Source: Pseudopithomyces maydicus
Taxonomy: Eukaryota > Ascomycota > Dothideomycetes > Pleosporales > Didymosphaeriaceae
Length of the DNA: 64,000 nucleotides
NCBI GenBank assembly: GCA_026873275.1
Contig: JANTUC010000013.1
Coordinates: forward strand, 1,116,001-1,180,000
Reading direction: 5' to 3'
The stretch's first letter is position 1, and every line of letters begins with the position of its first letter. The position numbers and the translations under genes were made by a program. The notes under the pieces were generated by a model that did no database searches, was not told where the DNA came from, and saw nothing but the letters and a program-made list of their open reading frames with translations. Positions 11,568-24,089 of this stretch are shown one piece after another.

Positions 11568-13193
11568 ATGGACTCTTCGCCACGCACCAGGGCACCGCAA
11601 CGGTCTCTTGAACCCGAGCTACAGCGAGAAGAGTTGGCGCCAAAGCCTTCGTTGCTCCCCGCTTTCGAACCGCTTTCCTCATCGCCTTTCCCGCGCCCAA
11701 CCTCGTCCAAGCGCAAATTCGATGAAGGCTCTCCAACCTACCCCAAGCAGCACTTGAAGCACTATCCTACCCCTGTGCCCACCTCTTCGACCGGCATGCT
11801 GGCTTCCTCGTCGCCCCAGAAGCGGCCCGGACTTGCCCGTACCATTTCCGTCCTTTCGGAGCGGCAGCCGCTCGGCGCTATGCCCACGGTCGAGTTGCCC
11901 GCGAATGGTGACATCCTCCGAATGGGTCGCTCCTCCAATTCGGCCGACTACCAACTTTCTACCAATCGTTTGATCTCGCGTGTTCACGTCCAAGCCTCAT
12001 ATTGTGCACCAACCGCCTCTTACCCGAATGGGTACATCGAGGTTGAGTGCTTGGGTTGGAATGGTGCCATGATCCACTGCGGAGGCAATGTTTATCAGCT
12101 CGAAAAGAAGGGGAAATACGTGTCAGAGGATCCAGAGCAGGAAATTATACTGGATGTCCAGGATACTCGCGTCATGATCGCCTGGCCTCACATTCCAACA
12201 AAGAGTTCCTGGGACTCAGAGGATGACCTCTCTCCCACTCGTCGGCCTTCCCAAGATCATTTTGCATCCAGTCCTCCTGTCATCCCGCGTTCGCCGGTAT
12301 CTCAGAGCCCTATCCGGCAGCCAATCTTTGGTGCTGCTGCTGCTGCTCTGCTGCCCCCTTCGGGCCCTGTGCACATCTTCGAAGATGTTGATGTCCGTGA
12401 AGAGAACGGCAGCGTTACACCCACACCCACCAGTCCCATTGCCGCTGATGAGACCTTCATACACCCCAGCGCTGGCCGAGATGCGGAGCCCTCGAGTCAT
12501 GCCAAGCTCACTGTCCGTGCCGCATTGGACCAGGATAGCTTCTCTGATGAGGACGAGGAGAACGAAGAGAACGAAGAGAATGATCCTATAGTGCACTCCT
12601 TCGGTCCTTTCGGTGCGAATCTCAACTCCCGCATGGCATCCTTTTCCACCGCTACGCCTCTCCAATCATTGTCTGGCCGTCGCCGCCACTCTGTCCTAAA
12701 GTCATCCTCTCCCCGCAAGTCCACCTCGCTCGACTCGCCGAATTTCAAAGAGACTCCCCTCAAAAACCACATCATAAACCAGCTGGCATACTCTCGTATT
12801 CACTCACAACCCTTGTCCGTCATCCACAGCAATCTTCCTGCTGATTTGAAAAAGGTGCAGGCCGAACAGTCGGTCGATAATGAAGAGGATAGCACTACAC
12901 CAGGTACTGCACTGTACTTCACCAAGCGAGATCTGAAGACATTGATGGATGGCATCCCCTGCATCGGCGAAATCCCTCGTTCCGGGAAGGATGCGGCTGG
13001 ACAACCTCTTGAAAGCGAGTTCTACTACGTACCAGAGATGGACACGGACATGCTAAGACGCGAAACTGTGGGCGTTCGCGGTACAGGTCTGCGATCTGTG
13101 AGGAAACAACACAAGGTATGTACAATCGCCACTAAGGTTGGGTACTTGACTAACAAATAGTAGCAATACTACTGGAAGAAGCCCCGAGTTTGA
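11568..13193 (+). CDS. FHA-domain protein, TOS4/PLM2-like
   Basis: Exons 11568-13115 and 13164-13193 give 525 residues. The FHA domain covers about 105-215, with the phospho-threonine-binding signature ILRMGRSS...NRLISRVHV. A Glu/Asn-rich acidic run (EENEENEEND) and Ser/Pro-rich linkers follow, then a conserved C-terminal block (DGIPCIGEIPRSGKDA...) ending in YYWKKPRV. In yeast Tos4 and Plm2 are G1/S-induced FHA proteins that bind chromatin and act in the DNA-damage response. The MCB cluster upstream fits that. The last intron ends in a tandem acceptor (AATAGTAG). Only the distal AG keeps the C-terminal nine residues, because the proximal AG exposes an immediate TAG stop. Confidence 0.82.
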
Positions 13194-14254
13194 GCAGCTG
13201 GTACCTACTGTGCCCAGGTTCTATATCGATCGCCTCTTCTAGCCTAGCCGCCTCGACGATCTTCCTCTCCAAAATTGTTTCTGTCTCGAAGTTGACACGA
13301 TAGCACAGCTCCATCGGACGTGGCGCTGCTGCATCTCCATGCATTGTCAACCTCCATCGTAGCACAGTGTCAACGCAGCAATCTATCTGGATACAGTCGA
13401 CACATGGCTACTTTTAACGAGCCCTTTTCAAAATTTCTCTCGTGTCCAATTGCATAGCTAGGCGTTGGTGATACCAGAGTCTTGTTCCTTTTTTCTTTTT
13501 TTTCTAGTCGGATATTCTAGAAGTCTTTGTGATAACTCCCCTTGTAACAACATCTCTGCCACAACAGCATCTGCATTGGTGGGGTAAGGATGGTGAACGT
13601 TATACATTTCAGTTTGTCTCATGACTTTGTCGATTTGGTACCAGGGAGAGCTCTCGTCCAAAGGATTTGGATATTTCCCGATTCCTTCGTTCTTCATATC
13701 AGGGAACAACTGGCGAAAAAGTATGTCTTGGATTTCTTGCCTTGGCCGACTGTCCTATGCATGTTCTGTAGCAATCAAATACCAATGATGCGGTTAAGAA
13801 ACGACTTCGGAATACAAGTGCATACTAGAACTATGACCTGTGTATACGTGATTACGTCAAATCAGAAAGCTCGGTCGAATCTCTCGTTTGAATTTACACA
13901 GCGAAGATGAATTCTGGGTAGTCAACTGCCATCAAATGACGTCATCCAAGTGCGAGAGTGGCGCGGGTCCACGTGATCTGTGTGACGCCCGGGCGCCCCC
14001 AGTTCCCACTGAAATAGCATCGACACTTCACATTGACATGCAAGTGGAACAGAAGATGGACAGAAAAGTATGAATTGCTGAGTGATCGATTCAATCTACA
14101 TGCTCGATCCTCAATGCCAGAACCTCGGTCGTGTTAAGATACGGAAAGGGAAACCATGTGCCATAAGTGGTTTTCCGTATAGCATAGCAATCGTTGCACT
14201 CGTTCCGCCCATTCCCATGCACATCCATCGCCAGACGCCGGTGATGCGAGTCGC
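13194..14254. other. intergenic with one unassigned minus-strand frame
   Basis: 3' flanks of the FHA gene (+) and the ubiquitin-L40 gene (-). A minus-strand frame of 83 codons at 13709-13458 can be extended upstream to about 13755 with protein-like composition (LFPDMKNEGIGKYPNPL, HHPYPTNADAV), but I see no start codon, domain or complete gene. It may be a gene relic. Confidence 0.35.
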
Positions 14255-14909
14255 TTATTTGAGCTTCTTCTTGGGTCGGAGCTGGTTGGTGTGACCGCAC
14301 TTCTTCTTGCGGCAGTTGACGGCACGCGGGGGCAGACGAGCATAGCACTTGCGGCAGATCCTACAAATCATTAGCGCCTACTCAACTACATGTAGGTTTC
14401 CTCTTCTTCTTTCGTCGAAATATATGGGTGACGAAAGGATTGGCGGGTTGGAGCTGACGCACATCTTATCGCAGTTGTACTTGGAGGCAAGGGCCTTCAG
14501 GGAAGGCTCGATGATGCCACCACGGAGACGGAGGACAAGGTGGAGAGTAGACTCCTTCTGGATGTTGTAGTCGGAAAGGGTGCGACCGTCCTCAAGCTGC
14601 TTGCCGGCGAAGATCAAGCGCTGCTGGTCCGGAGGAATGCCCTCCTTGTCCTGGATCTTGGACTTGACATTGTCTGTTTGTCTTTGGTCAACAATTGTTC
14701 CCCCCAATGATTTTTGCTCGGCGATGCGTGACACGGATGTAGCTATGATTGCGCTCCTAGGGAAGGTGGAAAGATGTGCGTACCGATGGTGTCCGAAGAC
14801 TCCACCTCCAAGGTGATGGTCTTGCCCGTGACTGGAATTATTGTCAATATAATTCTGATGGTGGTATTTTACTTTCGCGGTACATACGGGTCTTCACGAA
14901 GATCTGCAT
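14255..14909 (-). CDS. UBI1: ubiquitin-60S ribosomal protein L40 fusion
   Basis: Four exons: 14909-14888, 14831-14784, 14673-14463 and 14360-14255, total 128 residues, exactly the UBA52/UBI1 length. Exon 1 encodes MQIFVKT; exon 2 LTGKTITLEVESSDTI. Exon 3 completes ubiquitin, ending in LRLRGG, and enters L40 (IIEPSLKALASKYNCDKM). Exon 4 encodes the zinc-binding ICRKCYARLPPRAVNCRKKKC tail. The precursor is cleaved after the Gly-Gly to give ubiquitin and the large-subunit protein eL40. Introns within the first 25 codons are common in fungal ubiquitin genes. All phases close. Confidence 0.97.
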
Positions 14910-15543
14910 GGTGTCGGTGCTGCTGGATCTTGTCTGAGGTTCACGATGTGAGGCGGCGAGCGATTTGGTGAGGGAAGTGTGGAAGGCTCGCTTAACGGAG
15001 GTCCGTGCTGATTTGGTCACGTGTCGTTACTCAAACCTTCCTTGTAACAACCTCCTTGTTTCCACCAAAGAAACCCAGGTGCATACCCAGCGACCAGCGC
15101 TTAATTTGTCGCATTACATAGGAAGCGCGCCAATTTGGGGGAGAGTATCTAGAATGCATGCATGCGAGCTGACAAGTACCTAGAAACTTATCTATGTAAA
15201 GGTAAGTTGTGTCCGTGCGTCACTACACGCCGAAACTCAACCCTGGGCCCTACACACAACTTGCCCAGTGTGAGCGTGTGGAAGGATATTTTACAGATGG
15301 GATGAAAACAAGCTCAACACAAAGGAAATAAAGCTGACAGCGCATATTGAATGAATGCGCTAGGTTGCGTCTGCTTTTGGCTGGCAACATGATCTGTCTA
15401 GGTCCGTTCCCCCTACGATAATTGAAAGACGGGCTGTATGTGCCCGCCTGGTTTTGTGTGGGATGCAAGCAACCCAACACCCACTGGCTCTGCATGGCAC
15501 ATGTTCCATCGTCATCATAACCTACCCTTCACTCCCAGATCAT
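14910..15543. other. intergenic, promoter of ubiquitin-L40 and 3' flank of RRN7
   Basis: No gene seen. Short pyrimidine-rich tracts lie near the ubiquitin start. Confidence 0.4.
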
Positions 15544-17237
15544 TCAAATATCAGACTCAGCATGCCATTGCTTTTCTTCCTTCCTTGTAACATGTTCCCG
15601 CGTTATCTTCCTCTCGATATGTCGTACACATTTTATCAACATATACACTGTGAGGCCAGAAACTTTAGCTGCTTCCTCGAAAAATTGTCGAGCATATGAT
15701 GGGAGAGCGTTGTCTTTCGTATGTCCGGTATATCTTGTCCCTGGTTTTGACTGGTATTCTTCGTCGTCGGAACACAAAGGAACTTCTTTCGTCGCCTTGT
15801 GTACTGCTTTGACAAGTTCTAGCTTTTGGTCGTGCCGTTGGCCTGTGAGTGAATGCCGAGGCTCAACAGCGGCATCCGGAACCGGGAACATTTTGTAGAG
15901 CGCAGATTGAAAGTTGTCCGCCACCTCAGTCGCTTGAGGATTTGCTTCATCCATAAAATTGATAAGGTAGAAGTCAAGATATTGATCCAGCTGATCATTT
16001 GACATTAGGAATACATCGTTCTCTTCCACTTGTGAAAGCAGCTCGGTCGTATACCGATTCCCACCGCTTCTTCCCTCGCCTCTTTGCTGTTGTATGAGCC
16101 CAGACCATATTTTCCAATCTATTCCGGTCGCTGCAGGCTCGATCAACGTTCGAGGGTAACAATCAGTATTGTTAAATGGGTACATGAGCTTGACGCATAT
16201 AACTAGGCATGAAATCAAGCGTGCCTCTGGTAAATCGAACACCCTAAGTCTGCGATTTGGTGTCATGTAGAGGGCAAAGTCGTAGCCAAGTTTCTCGCCA
16301 AGGCGAATAGTAGCATCGAATAATTCTAACGGCAGTGCAAGATGTTTCAGGTACTGCAAAAGGAGCACCGGGACATTCAGTGCAGGCCAGGCAATTGAGA
16401 ACTTGTGTTCCATCGCCATCTGCAAATTGGCAGCCGATGAGTAAAACCTTCTCAGACTAAGCAGTGCATATGGACTGAAAACACTATGATATGTTGACGG
16501 TAACCGAGCTCTCATGGACGGCGGCAGCAAGCGGATCGCGTTCATATAGGGCATGTTCTCTTCGATCGTCCACTTATAGATGTCTCCCGGTGTCACAGGC
16601 AATCGCAGCGTGAGCATGCCCAAGTAGCACAATGCAAGACAGTCGATAAGTGTCGGCATCTCCAGAAGCTTATTCCTGCGTGAGCTCAAGACTAAAGGAT
16701 CATCTTCGGCTTCTGTGTCGGTTTCCTGCGTGCTGAATGTTTGTGATGTGGTTTCTTGGAACTGGTTGCTTATCTTGTCTCCAAGGTGCATGATGCGGAG
16801 CGTCCATAAATCCTGTACAACTGTCTCGAGCTCCGCTGGTAGATTTTTCTCGCGGAGCAGAAAAGCTAGCTGGTGGCGCAGAACCAGCTGGAGACATTTG
16901 ATATACAGATCGGTTCCCTCCGCCCCCCTGTACACTACATGACGTTAGCTCCATAGATTTGGGTTGCGGGGATTGTATATAAGACCCACATTTGGAGGTA
17001 CTTTCTTGCTCTTCCTTATCCACCTTTTTCCGTGTGGTAGTCCTAATTGCAGTTTCAAATTGGTCCTCGTCTTCACCCGCTATCATCTCCTATATATATT
17101 TAGCGAAAGGAATTTCGTGCTCGTGAGGCTATACGTACGCCCTTGCGGTGCCCATTTTCGCAATATAAATATCCATCCTCGTGCTCCTCATATTTCCGCG
17201 AGCGACAGTTTTCGACGCCACAGCGAGGAGGCGCCAT
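15544..17237 (-). CDS. RRN7: RNA polymerase I core-factor subunit RRN7 (TAF1B)
   Basis: Exons 17237-17139, 17089-17002 and 16934-15544, 525 residues, phases consistent. Exon 1 encodes an N-terminal zinc ribbon with CGVENC and YCENGH half-sites, the hallmark of the TFIIB-like Rrn7/TAF1B family. Exon 3 begins MYRGAEGTDLYIKCLQLVLR and continues LPAELETVVQDLW, the conserved start of the cyclin-fold region. Rrn7 forms the core factor with Rrn6 and Rrn11 and recruits Pol I to rDNA promoters. The intron 2 acceptor was chosen to keep frame (TGTAG); a second AG lies 6 bp downstream but breaks the phase. Few other families share this combination, so the assignment is firm. Confidence 0.88.
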
Positions 17238-17679
17238 GGTTGTTGGGGACCGGATCTTGTGCTTGTTCAAGTGATGGGTTGCTCACCTGGGCAAATCGCA
17301 GCTTTTGTAAAGCTCAGGAAGCCGCAACCACGTTTTTATCACGCTAACCCAGAATGGCAAGCACACATTCACTCGAAATTCAAAGGCATAGGGCATTTCA
17401 CCGCTTACGTAGTACCATCATCTTTTTGTCATTGCCGTTAGGTATATCTAATCCAGGAGATTCGTGACACGTTTCTCCAGTAAATGAAGGCAATGCAAGA
17501 AGCCCAAATTCGTCCGAAGATCTACAACTGTCGCCATACAAGTGGCGAACGATGACTTTGAGAAACAAGATCAAAGCCAGCGCACAGGATTCAATCTGTG
17601 GCTGTTGCACAGACGACCCGCTTTTTGATTGACCGCTACACAACTTTTCCTACCAGCCCGTGAACCAACGTGAAGTTAT
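17238..17679. other. intergenic, RRN7 promoter and eIF5A 3' flank
   Basis: No supported gene. A minus-strand frame at 17643-17398 has no recognisable features. Confidence 0.4.
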
Positions 17680-18414
17680 TTAACCAGACTTGGGAGCCTC
17701 CTTGGCGTCGATGGCAGCCTCCTCGCCCATGGCAGTGAGGACAATGACGTCTACGAAAGGGTCAATACGCATGAAAGTAGGTATGGGCGGGGTTGTACTT
17801 ACTGGTGTCCTTGCCGTCCTCGGTGAAGAGCTTGTTGATCTTGTCGCCAACCTCGCCGTCGGGGAGCTTGACGTCGTCCTTGGTGGAGCCGTCGTCGGAC
17901 ATGAGGGAGAGGAAACCGTCATCGGTAACGTCGAGCTGGAGGGGATTAGCGCGGATCGGGGTGGTCGGGGTGTGGGCGCACTCACGAGCTGGTATTCCTG
18001 GCGGCGGACGTTGGGCACGTTCATGTTGTGGGTGGAGGGGCACAACTCTTCGAGCTTCTTGGCGGTGAAGATGTCGATGGCAACCAAGTGGACCTTGGCG
18101 TGACCGTGCTTGCCAGTCTTGGAGGTGGTCATCTCGACGATCTTGCAGGGACGGTTCTTGATGACGACGAAGCCGTTCTTCCTCAGAGCAGAGCACTGCA
18201 TGGGGAAGGTGGTGGAGGCACCGGCATCGGCGCTCTCGAAGGTGTGCTCATGCTGCAGGCGAAGCGGTTAGCTGAGGTTCGGGCTGGCGATGGCGATGGC
18301 GACGAGCCCGCAGCGATGCGCACATGCACACTGGCTGGGGCGGGGTACCGCACGGGTGCAGTGCGCACGAGAGCGCGCGGAGCAAGAGAGACGTACCTGC
18401 GCGTCGTCGGCCAT
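17680..18414 (-). CDS. translation factor eIF5A (hypusine-containing)
   Basis: Exons 18414-18397, 18252-17986, 17935-17803 and 17750-17680, 162 residues, phases close. Begins MADDAQ-HEHTFESADAGAS, typical of fungal eIF5A. The hypusination loop KTGKHGHAK is intact, with the modified lysine at about residue 54. The C-terminal OB fold contains DDGFLSLM and NVIVLTAMGEE. eIF5A relieves ribosome stalling at polyproline and other difficult motifs and helps termination in the cytosol. Exon 1 encodes only six residues, a typical arrangement for highly expressed fungal genes. Divergent from VPS52. Confidence 0.97.
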
Positions 18415-18752
18415 GGTGATTAATGAGTGTGGAATTCGGCGGGGGAGAGGAGGTGAGGAAGGGGCTGTCGGGATGGTGGTTGTGAGGGGTGGGGTGGGCG
18501 AAGGCTCCTTTTTAACGGTAGGAGAGAAGAAGAAGAAGTCAAAATTGGAGGGCGGGGCAAAGGCCAAGGGCCGTGGGTCGTAGCGGCAAGGCACCCTTCG
18601 CTTAGCGCGGAACAACTCGACCAGCCGGGCGTGAAGCAGCAGCAGCAGCGGCGAAGACAACGGGGAGACAGGAGCAGCAAGCCACAGCAGCAGCACCACC
18701 ACCAACGCCCCAGCCGCCCGCCTGTTCTCTGCACCTGGCATGCGCCCGTAGC
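18415..18752. promoter_or_regulatory. divergent promoter eIF5A / VPS52
   Basis: A 338-bp shared upstream region. It has a GA/GT-rich stretch near 18430-18550 and CAG/CAC-rich repeats near 18630-18720. Discrete sites cannot be named. Confidence 0.45.
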
Positions 18753-20841
18753 ATGTGGGGCCTCGACCGCCTGTCTGCGCACCCGACGCCCGCGGGCACG
18801 CCGCCACCGCGTCGCGACTCGGCCTCCCCAGCGCCTCGCAGACTGTATCCTGGAGATCGGCCCGCGCCGCTGCCCTTGCGACCAGGCCTGAACCCGCGCT
18901 CGTCGTCCCTGTCGCTCATCTCCCCGCTCTCGTCCACCACGAGCCTGCCCTCGACCGCCCATGTCGCCAATGGCTCCCAGCGCAGGCGCCCCAACGGCCA
19001 AGTCCCGCAACATGTCCCAGACCCGCTGCACGTCCTCGAGTCCATCATGGGCGGCCCGCCGCGCAAGCCAGTGCCCCTCAAGGGCAGCCGGATGGGCGTG
19101 ATACCGGACAAGCCCGACCACCTGGACACGCACGTCGACTTCGGCGGATGCAGTCTGCTCGACTTCGCAGCTGACCAGACCCCCGAGCCAGTGCCCTCTC
19201 CCATCCACACGTATAGCGCTCAGTCCATCGAAGAATGTACGTGATCCGCTCCTTCTCCACCGGTCCCTGCTTATTGGTATTGCAGTCGACAAGGAGAAGG
19301 ACAAGTTCCAAGACCTGCATCAGTCCATCCTCGCATGCGACGAGGTCCTCAAGTCGGTTGAGACGTACCTCACCAACTTCCAGGCCGACCTTGGCGCCGT
19401 CTCAGCCGAGATTGAATCGTTGCAGAACCGATCCGTCGCCCTCAACACCAAGCTGGAGAATCGCAAGGTCGTGGAGAAGATCCTGGGGCCTGCAGTCGAG
19501 GACATGAGCATATCACCACAGGTTGTGCGCAAGATCGCCGAGGGCCCTGTCGACGAGGGCTTCATGCGCGCCCTGTCCGAGCTTGACAAACGATCCAAAA
19601 CCATCGCCTCCAAATCTGCTCCGCACACCGAGCTCAAGGCCTTGTCTGACGTCAAACCTCTCCTGACCGACCTCACCAACCGCGCTACCGAGCGAATACG
19701 CGACTACATCGTTGCCCAGATCAAGGCTATTCGCTCGCCCTCCATCAATGCTCAGATCATTCAACAGCAGGCCTTCTCCAAATACAAGGATCTGTATGCC
19801 TTTCTCGCAAAGCACCAACCAGAGCTCGCCTCCCAGATATGCCAAGCATACATCTACACCATGCGATGGTACTATCTGAACCACTTCACACGTTACAAGG
19901 TTAGTCTGGAGCGGTTGAAAATCCACGCATTGGACAGATACGACGTGCTCGGTGAAGACCCCTCCTCGAAACGGACAGGGACGACGCTCTTAGGCACCGC
20001 CCGTGGTGGACCTCCAGCTTCATATGACGCCTTCTCTCTTGGCCGCCGCATCGACACGCTGAAAACCACGTCCGTGAATGCCCTGCCCGCACACCTTGCA
20101 GAGGAAGAGAAAGCAGCACACTATCTTGAAACGCCATTCCGGAGTTTCAATCTGGCATTAATTGACAATGCGTGTTTCGAATACACCTTTTTGACATCCT
20201 ACTTTTCACCAAGTCAGACTCATCACGCCATTGGACGCACCTTTGCCGCCATTTTTGAACCTACTTTTGCTTTGGGCCAGGCTCTCACCAAGCAGCTTGT
20301 GGAGAATTCGACAGACACGTTGGGGGTGCTTCTATGTGTGAGGCTGAACCAGCATTTTGCATTTGAATTGCAACGGAGGAAAGTCCCGGCCGTGGAGGGA
20401 TACATCAATGCGACAAACATGCTCCTTTGGCCAAGATTCCAGCAGATCTTAGACTTGCACTGCACGACTCTCCAAAAACTTACGAATTCGCTTCCGACCA
20501 GGCCTTCAACAGGTGCAACACTTCTAGGCGCCCAATCAGCCAATTCCACTGCACCCACACCGCTTACACAGAGGTTTGCAAACCTGCTGCAAGGTATATT
20601 GGCCCTGAGTAGCGAGGCTGGCGATGATGAGCCGGTGAGCGTGTCGGTGAGCAGGCTAAGAAGTGAGTACGAGGCCTACCTCACGAGGATGAGCAAGGGG
20701 ATCCCGGACGCGAGGAAGAGAGAACGATTTTTGTGTAACAACTACAGCTTGCTATGTACGATCCTAACGGACGTGGATGGAAGGCTAGGTGAAGATGTTA
20801 AGACTCATTTCGAGAAGTTGAGAGATGCGTTCGATGATTGA
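18753..20841 (+). CDS. VPS52: GARP complex subunit VPS52 (SAC2 family)
   Basis: Exons 18753-19236 and 19286-20841 (49-bp intron GTACGT...TTGCAG), 679 residues. The first 140 residues are Pro/Arg/Ser-rich and variable. The conserved Vps52 region starts at FDKEKDKFQDLH and includes NRSVALNTKLENRKVVEKILGP and TRYKVSLERLKIHALDRYD. With Vps51, Vps53 and Vps54 it forms the GARP tether for endosome-derived vesicles at the trans-Golgi network. COG3 was considered and rejected on these motifs. Confidence 0.88.
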
Positions 20842-22034
20842 ATTTTGTGTTTGAGGATAGGGGGGCGTTTGAAAGGTGTAGACAGCGTCTTTGTTCGTAA
20901 ATCAAGCGTACGTGTTTCAACTTGCCGGAGATCTATCATTGATAAAATGTTGACGGTTGACCCCTTGGATTGATGATGTGATGTCTATCATTTACGAATA
21001 CTAGCGTGTATATTTTGTAATATGGTGAAAAAGGTGTCGAGTCAATGCGACGACGACGGCGTAAAAAATGGTTGGGAAAGAAGTGTCTCCCCACTGAACA
21101 GCGAAAAAAAATTGCGTAGAAAAAAGGTGCGTTAAAAACTAACGTGCATAGATTTTATTGTTTTCTACGTATGGAGCCAACTGCCCGGCCCGCGGGCGAA
21201 TCGCAGTCACATGACCAGCGAGTGATCTAGGCTCTAATTTAGACTCCAACAGCGCTAGCGTCTGCCTCTACCTCAGCGCCCGTTGCTCAATCGTAGATTC
21301 TCGTCAATCAGAAAAGTTCAAAAAAGTACATTCTACGGCTGCCCCGTGACAGCGTTAGTACTCAGGTGAACACTTAGCACTCCTTACAACAAGATCATTA
21401 TTCTATCCATATCCTACGGGGCTGATGTCAAACAGTAAAACATATTTCACTGCAGGTCTTTTACACGTGCGTTGAAGTAACCTTGGAAGCAGATCAAGCA
21501 CGCCGGTCTCAAGAGCTAAATGATGACCAAATTTTCAGGGCCACGATTGTGGGTGTTTGGTTACTTATACCACTTAGTAACTCTACCGGTTAACAACTTC
21601 TCTTCTGTAGTATAAGTTCAAAAAGGGATACATTATATGTGGGGTTCTATCATACCTAGGTAGGGCTACATCCATGGGTAAGTCGATGTGGTGTGAGGTT
21701 CCGTTTCTGCGAGGACAAGCGCCTCAGCTCTTGCGGTACGCTAAACCTTACCGCATTCACAACAACGTCATGCTTGAGTTGTGGGTCGCGCCCTCACCAT
21801 CAGGAGACGCGGGCTGGTTAGTCATGATGCCAAAATACTTAAATACCCCGTGGAGCCCCTATCATCAAGTTCATAGTCCCTGTTTCCCCTCTTCGGTCCA
21901 TTCCACTATTGTCTACACTCGCCTGCCGATATAGTCCGAGCCAAGAGCTTTGATCCGCGATCGGTGATAATTATAGCACCACAACGGAAAAGAGCTGGAA
22001 ATTCCTTTGCTAGCAGACGTCAAGATTTGCTATC
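20842..22034. other. intergenic upstream of ACH1
   Basis: About 1.2 kb without a supported gene. A-rich and T-rich runs lie at 21050-21160 and a perfect TACCTAGGTA palindrome at 21653-21662. The frame at 21674-21934 has no coding character. Confidence 0.45.
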
Positions 22035-24089
22035 ATGTCTGTCTCGGCGGCATTGAAGAGTCGAGTTAGGAGACCGAGTTATTTGTCCAAGGTTGCCAAG
22101 GCGGAAGACTTGCTACATCACTTTCCCAACGGTGCATACGTGGGATGGAGCGGATTTACTGGTGTAGGATATCCAAAGTGAGTATTGAACTATTTTTCCA
22201 CTCATTGGATCATGGGTGTCGGGTTTGCATATTGTTGTTAGTTTTGGTCGATCCGAGGGCGAACGGAAGTTCCAACACCGAGAGATGTCCGAGTGCGAGA
22301 AAAGATGCACGGTCATCAATTTGTGGGTCGGACACGCACATACTTAGGTCTGATCTATTCATGGAAAGCGTCCGCTTTCTGTGGAGGATTTGGATGTACG
22401 GTATTGATGGCTAGAGAAACCACCTGACCCATTTGTTTTCAAATGATGCACAGATTAGCAGGATCTAACACGGTGCTGTCAGGAAGATACCCACCGCGTT
22501 GGCCGACCACGTCGAGAAGAATGGCCTTCAGGGTAAATTGAAGTATAACCTGTTCGTAGGTGCCTCGTCTGGTGCAGAGACAGAGAATCGGTGGGCGCGG
22601 AACAACATGATCGAGAGACGATCACCTCATCAAGTGGGCAAAGAGATTGCAAAGGGTATTAACAATGGCAACATCAAATTCTTCGATAAGCACTTGAGCA
22701 TGTTTCCGGTGGATTTGATGTATGGGTAAGTGACCACTATAGATCAACATGACGGCGAGACAGAGGAGACTAAGTTCGGCTGTTGACAATCCTTAGTTTC
22801 TATACGCTCAACAAACCTCACAATCGACTTGATGTCACTATCGTTGAAGCTTCGGCTATCACTGAGGATGGTGGCATTATCCCTGGTGCTTCCGTTGGTG
22901 CAACTCCCGAGCTGGTTCAAATGGCCGACAAAATTATCATCGAAGTGAACACCGCAGCACCTTCCTTCGAAGGCCTCCATGATATCACCATGACAGATCT
23001 ACCCCCTCGCAGGAAGCCTTATCTGGTCATGTCCCCTGAAGATCGCATCGGAACGCCTCATATTCCTATCGACCCTGAACGAGTGGTGGCAATAGTCGAG
23101 AGCGACTATCCAGATCAAACACAGCCAAATGCCCCTGAAGATGATACAAGCCGTGCAATTGCGTCCAACTTGATTGAGTTCCTAAAGCATGAGGTAGACC
23201 GCGGAAGGCTGCCCACCTCCCTTCTCCCCCTCCAGTCCGGAATTGGGAATATCGCCAATGCCGTGATTGGAGGGTTGGCTGTAAGTCGTTCTTGGTACAG
23301 GCAAATATATATCTGATACTGACAAAATGAAATTTAGTCAGGGGGGCTAACTTCAAAAATCTCAAAGTTTGGACAGAGGTCCTTCAAGATTCGTTTTTAG
23401 ACCTCTTCGATTCTGGTAACCTGGATTTTGCCACCGCAACTTCCATTCGTTTCTCTCCGGATGGATTCCAGCGTTTCTACAAGAACTGGGACCACTATGC
23501 ACCTAAGCTGCTACTCCGCTCCCAGCAAGTGTCCAACTCACCTGAGATCATTCGCCGTCTTGGTGTCATCGGAATGAACACCCCCGTTGAAGTCGACATC
23601 TACGCCCACGCAAACAGCACTTGCGTTATGGGCTCCCGCATGCTCAACGGTCTTGGCGGCTCTGCTGACTTCCTTCGTTCTTCAAAATACTCGATCATGC
23701 ACACACCTTCCACGCGGCCTTCGAAGACCGACCCAACTGGTGTTTCCTGCATCGTGCCCATGTGCACGCACGTCGATCAAACAGAGCACGACCTTGACGT
23801 TGTTGTCACCGAACAGGGCCTCGCTGATGTACGCGGACTCTCGCCGCGTGAGCGCGCCCGTGTCATCATCAAGAAGTGTGCGCACCCCGATTATCAGCCG
23901 ATCTTGGAAGATTACTTCAACAAGGCGGAATTTGAGTGCTTGAAAAAGGGATGGGGTCACGAGCCACACTTGCTGTGGAACAGCTTCGATATGCACAAGC
24001 ATCTCAATGAACAAGGAACAATGAAACTGCCGAGCTGGGATTGGAGAAGCAGCGAGGAAGGCATGGCAGCTTCGAAAAGCAAACTTTAA
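22035..24089 (+). CDS. ACH1: acetyl-CoA hydrolase / CoA transferase (frame broken)
   Basis: Exons 22035-22177, 22483-22725, 22797-23280 and 23338-24089; about 540 residues if one base is restored. Motifs include GYVGWSGFTG-type N-terminus, NLFVGASSGAETENRWA, VTIVEASAITEDGGIIPGAS, IGNIANAVIGGLA and VVTEQGLADVRGLSPRERA, all diagnostic of Ach1. The enzyme exchanges CoA between acetyl- or propionyl-CoA and short acids in mitochondria and detoxifies acetate and propionate. Directly after the third intron (GTAAGT...ATTTAG) a run of six G at 23341-23346 puts the reading out of frame. Seven G would give the expected SGGANFKNLKVWTEVLQD. Exon lengths sum to a codon multiple only with that extra base. 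The rest is intact, so an undercalled homopolymer is likely. Confidence 0.88.

Noticed and set aside
18420..19304. Long minus-strand frames of 200-294 codons
   Set aside because: They are antisense to the GC-rich N-terminal exon of VPS52 and eIF5A leader DNA and have low-complexity Arg/Gly composition; the opposite strand has the real gene.
23252..23346. Alternative splicing (GTTGGC donor, GTCAG acceptor) to rescue the ACH1 frame
   Set aside because: It needs a poor donor while a perfect GTAAGT is present, and it deletes conserved residues LASG.
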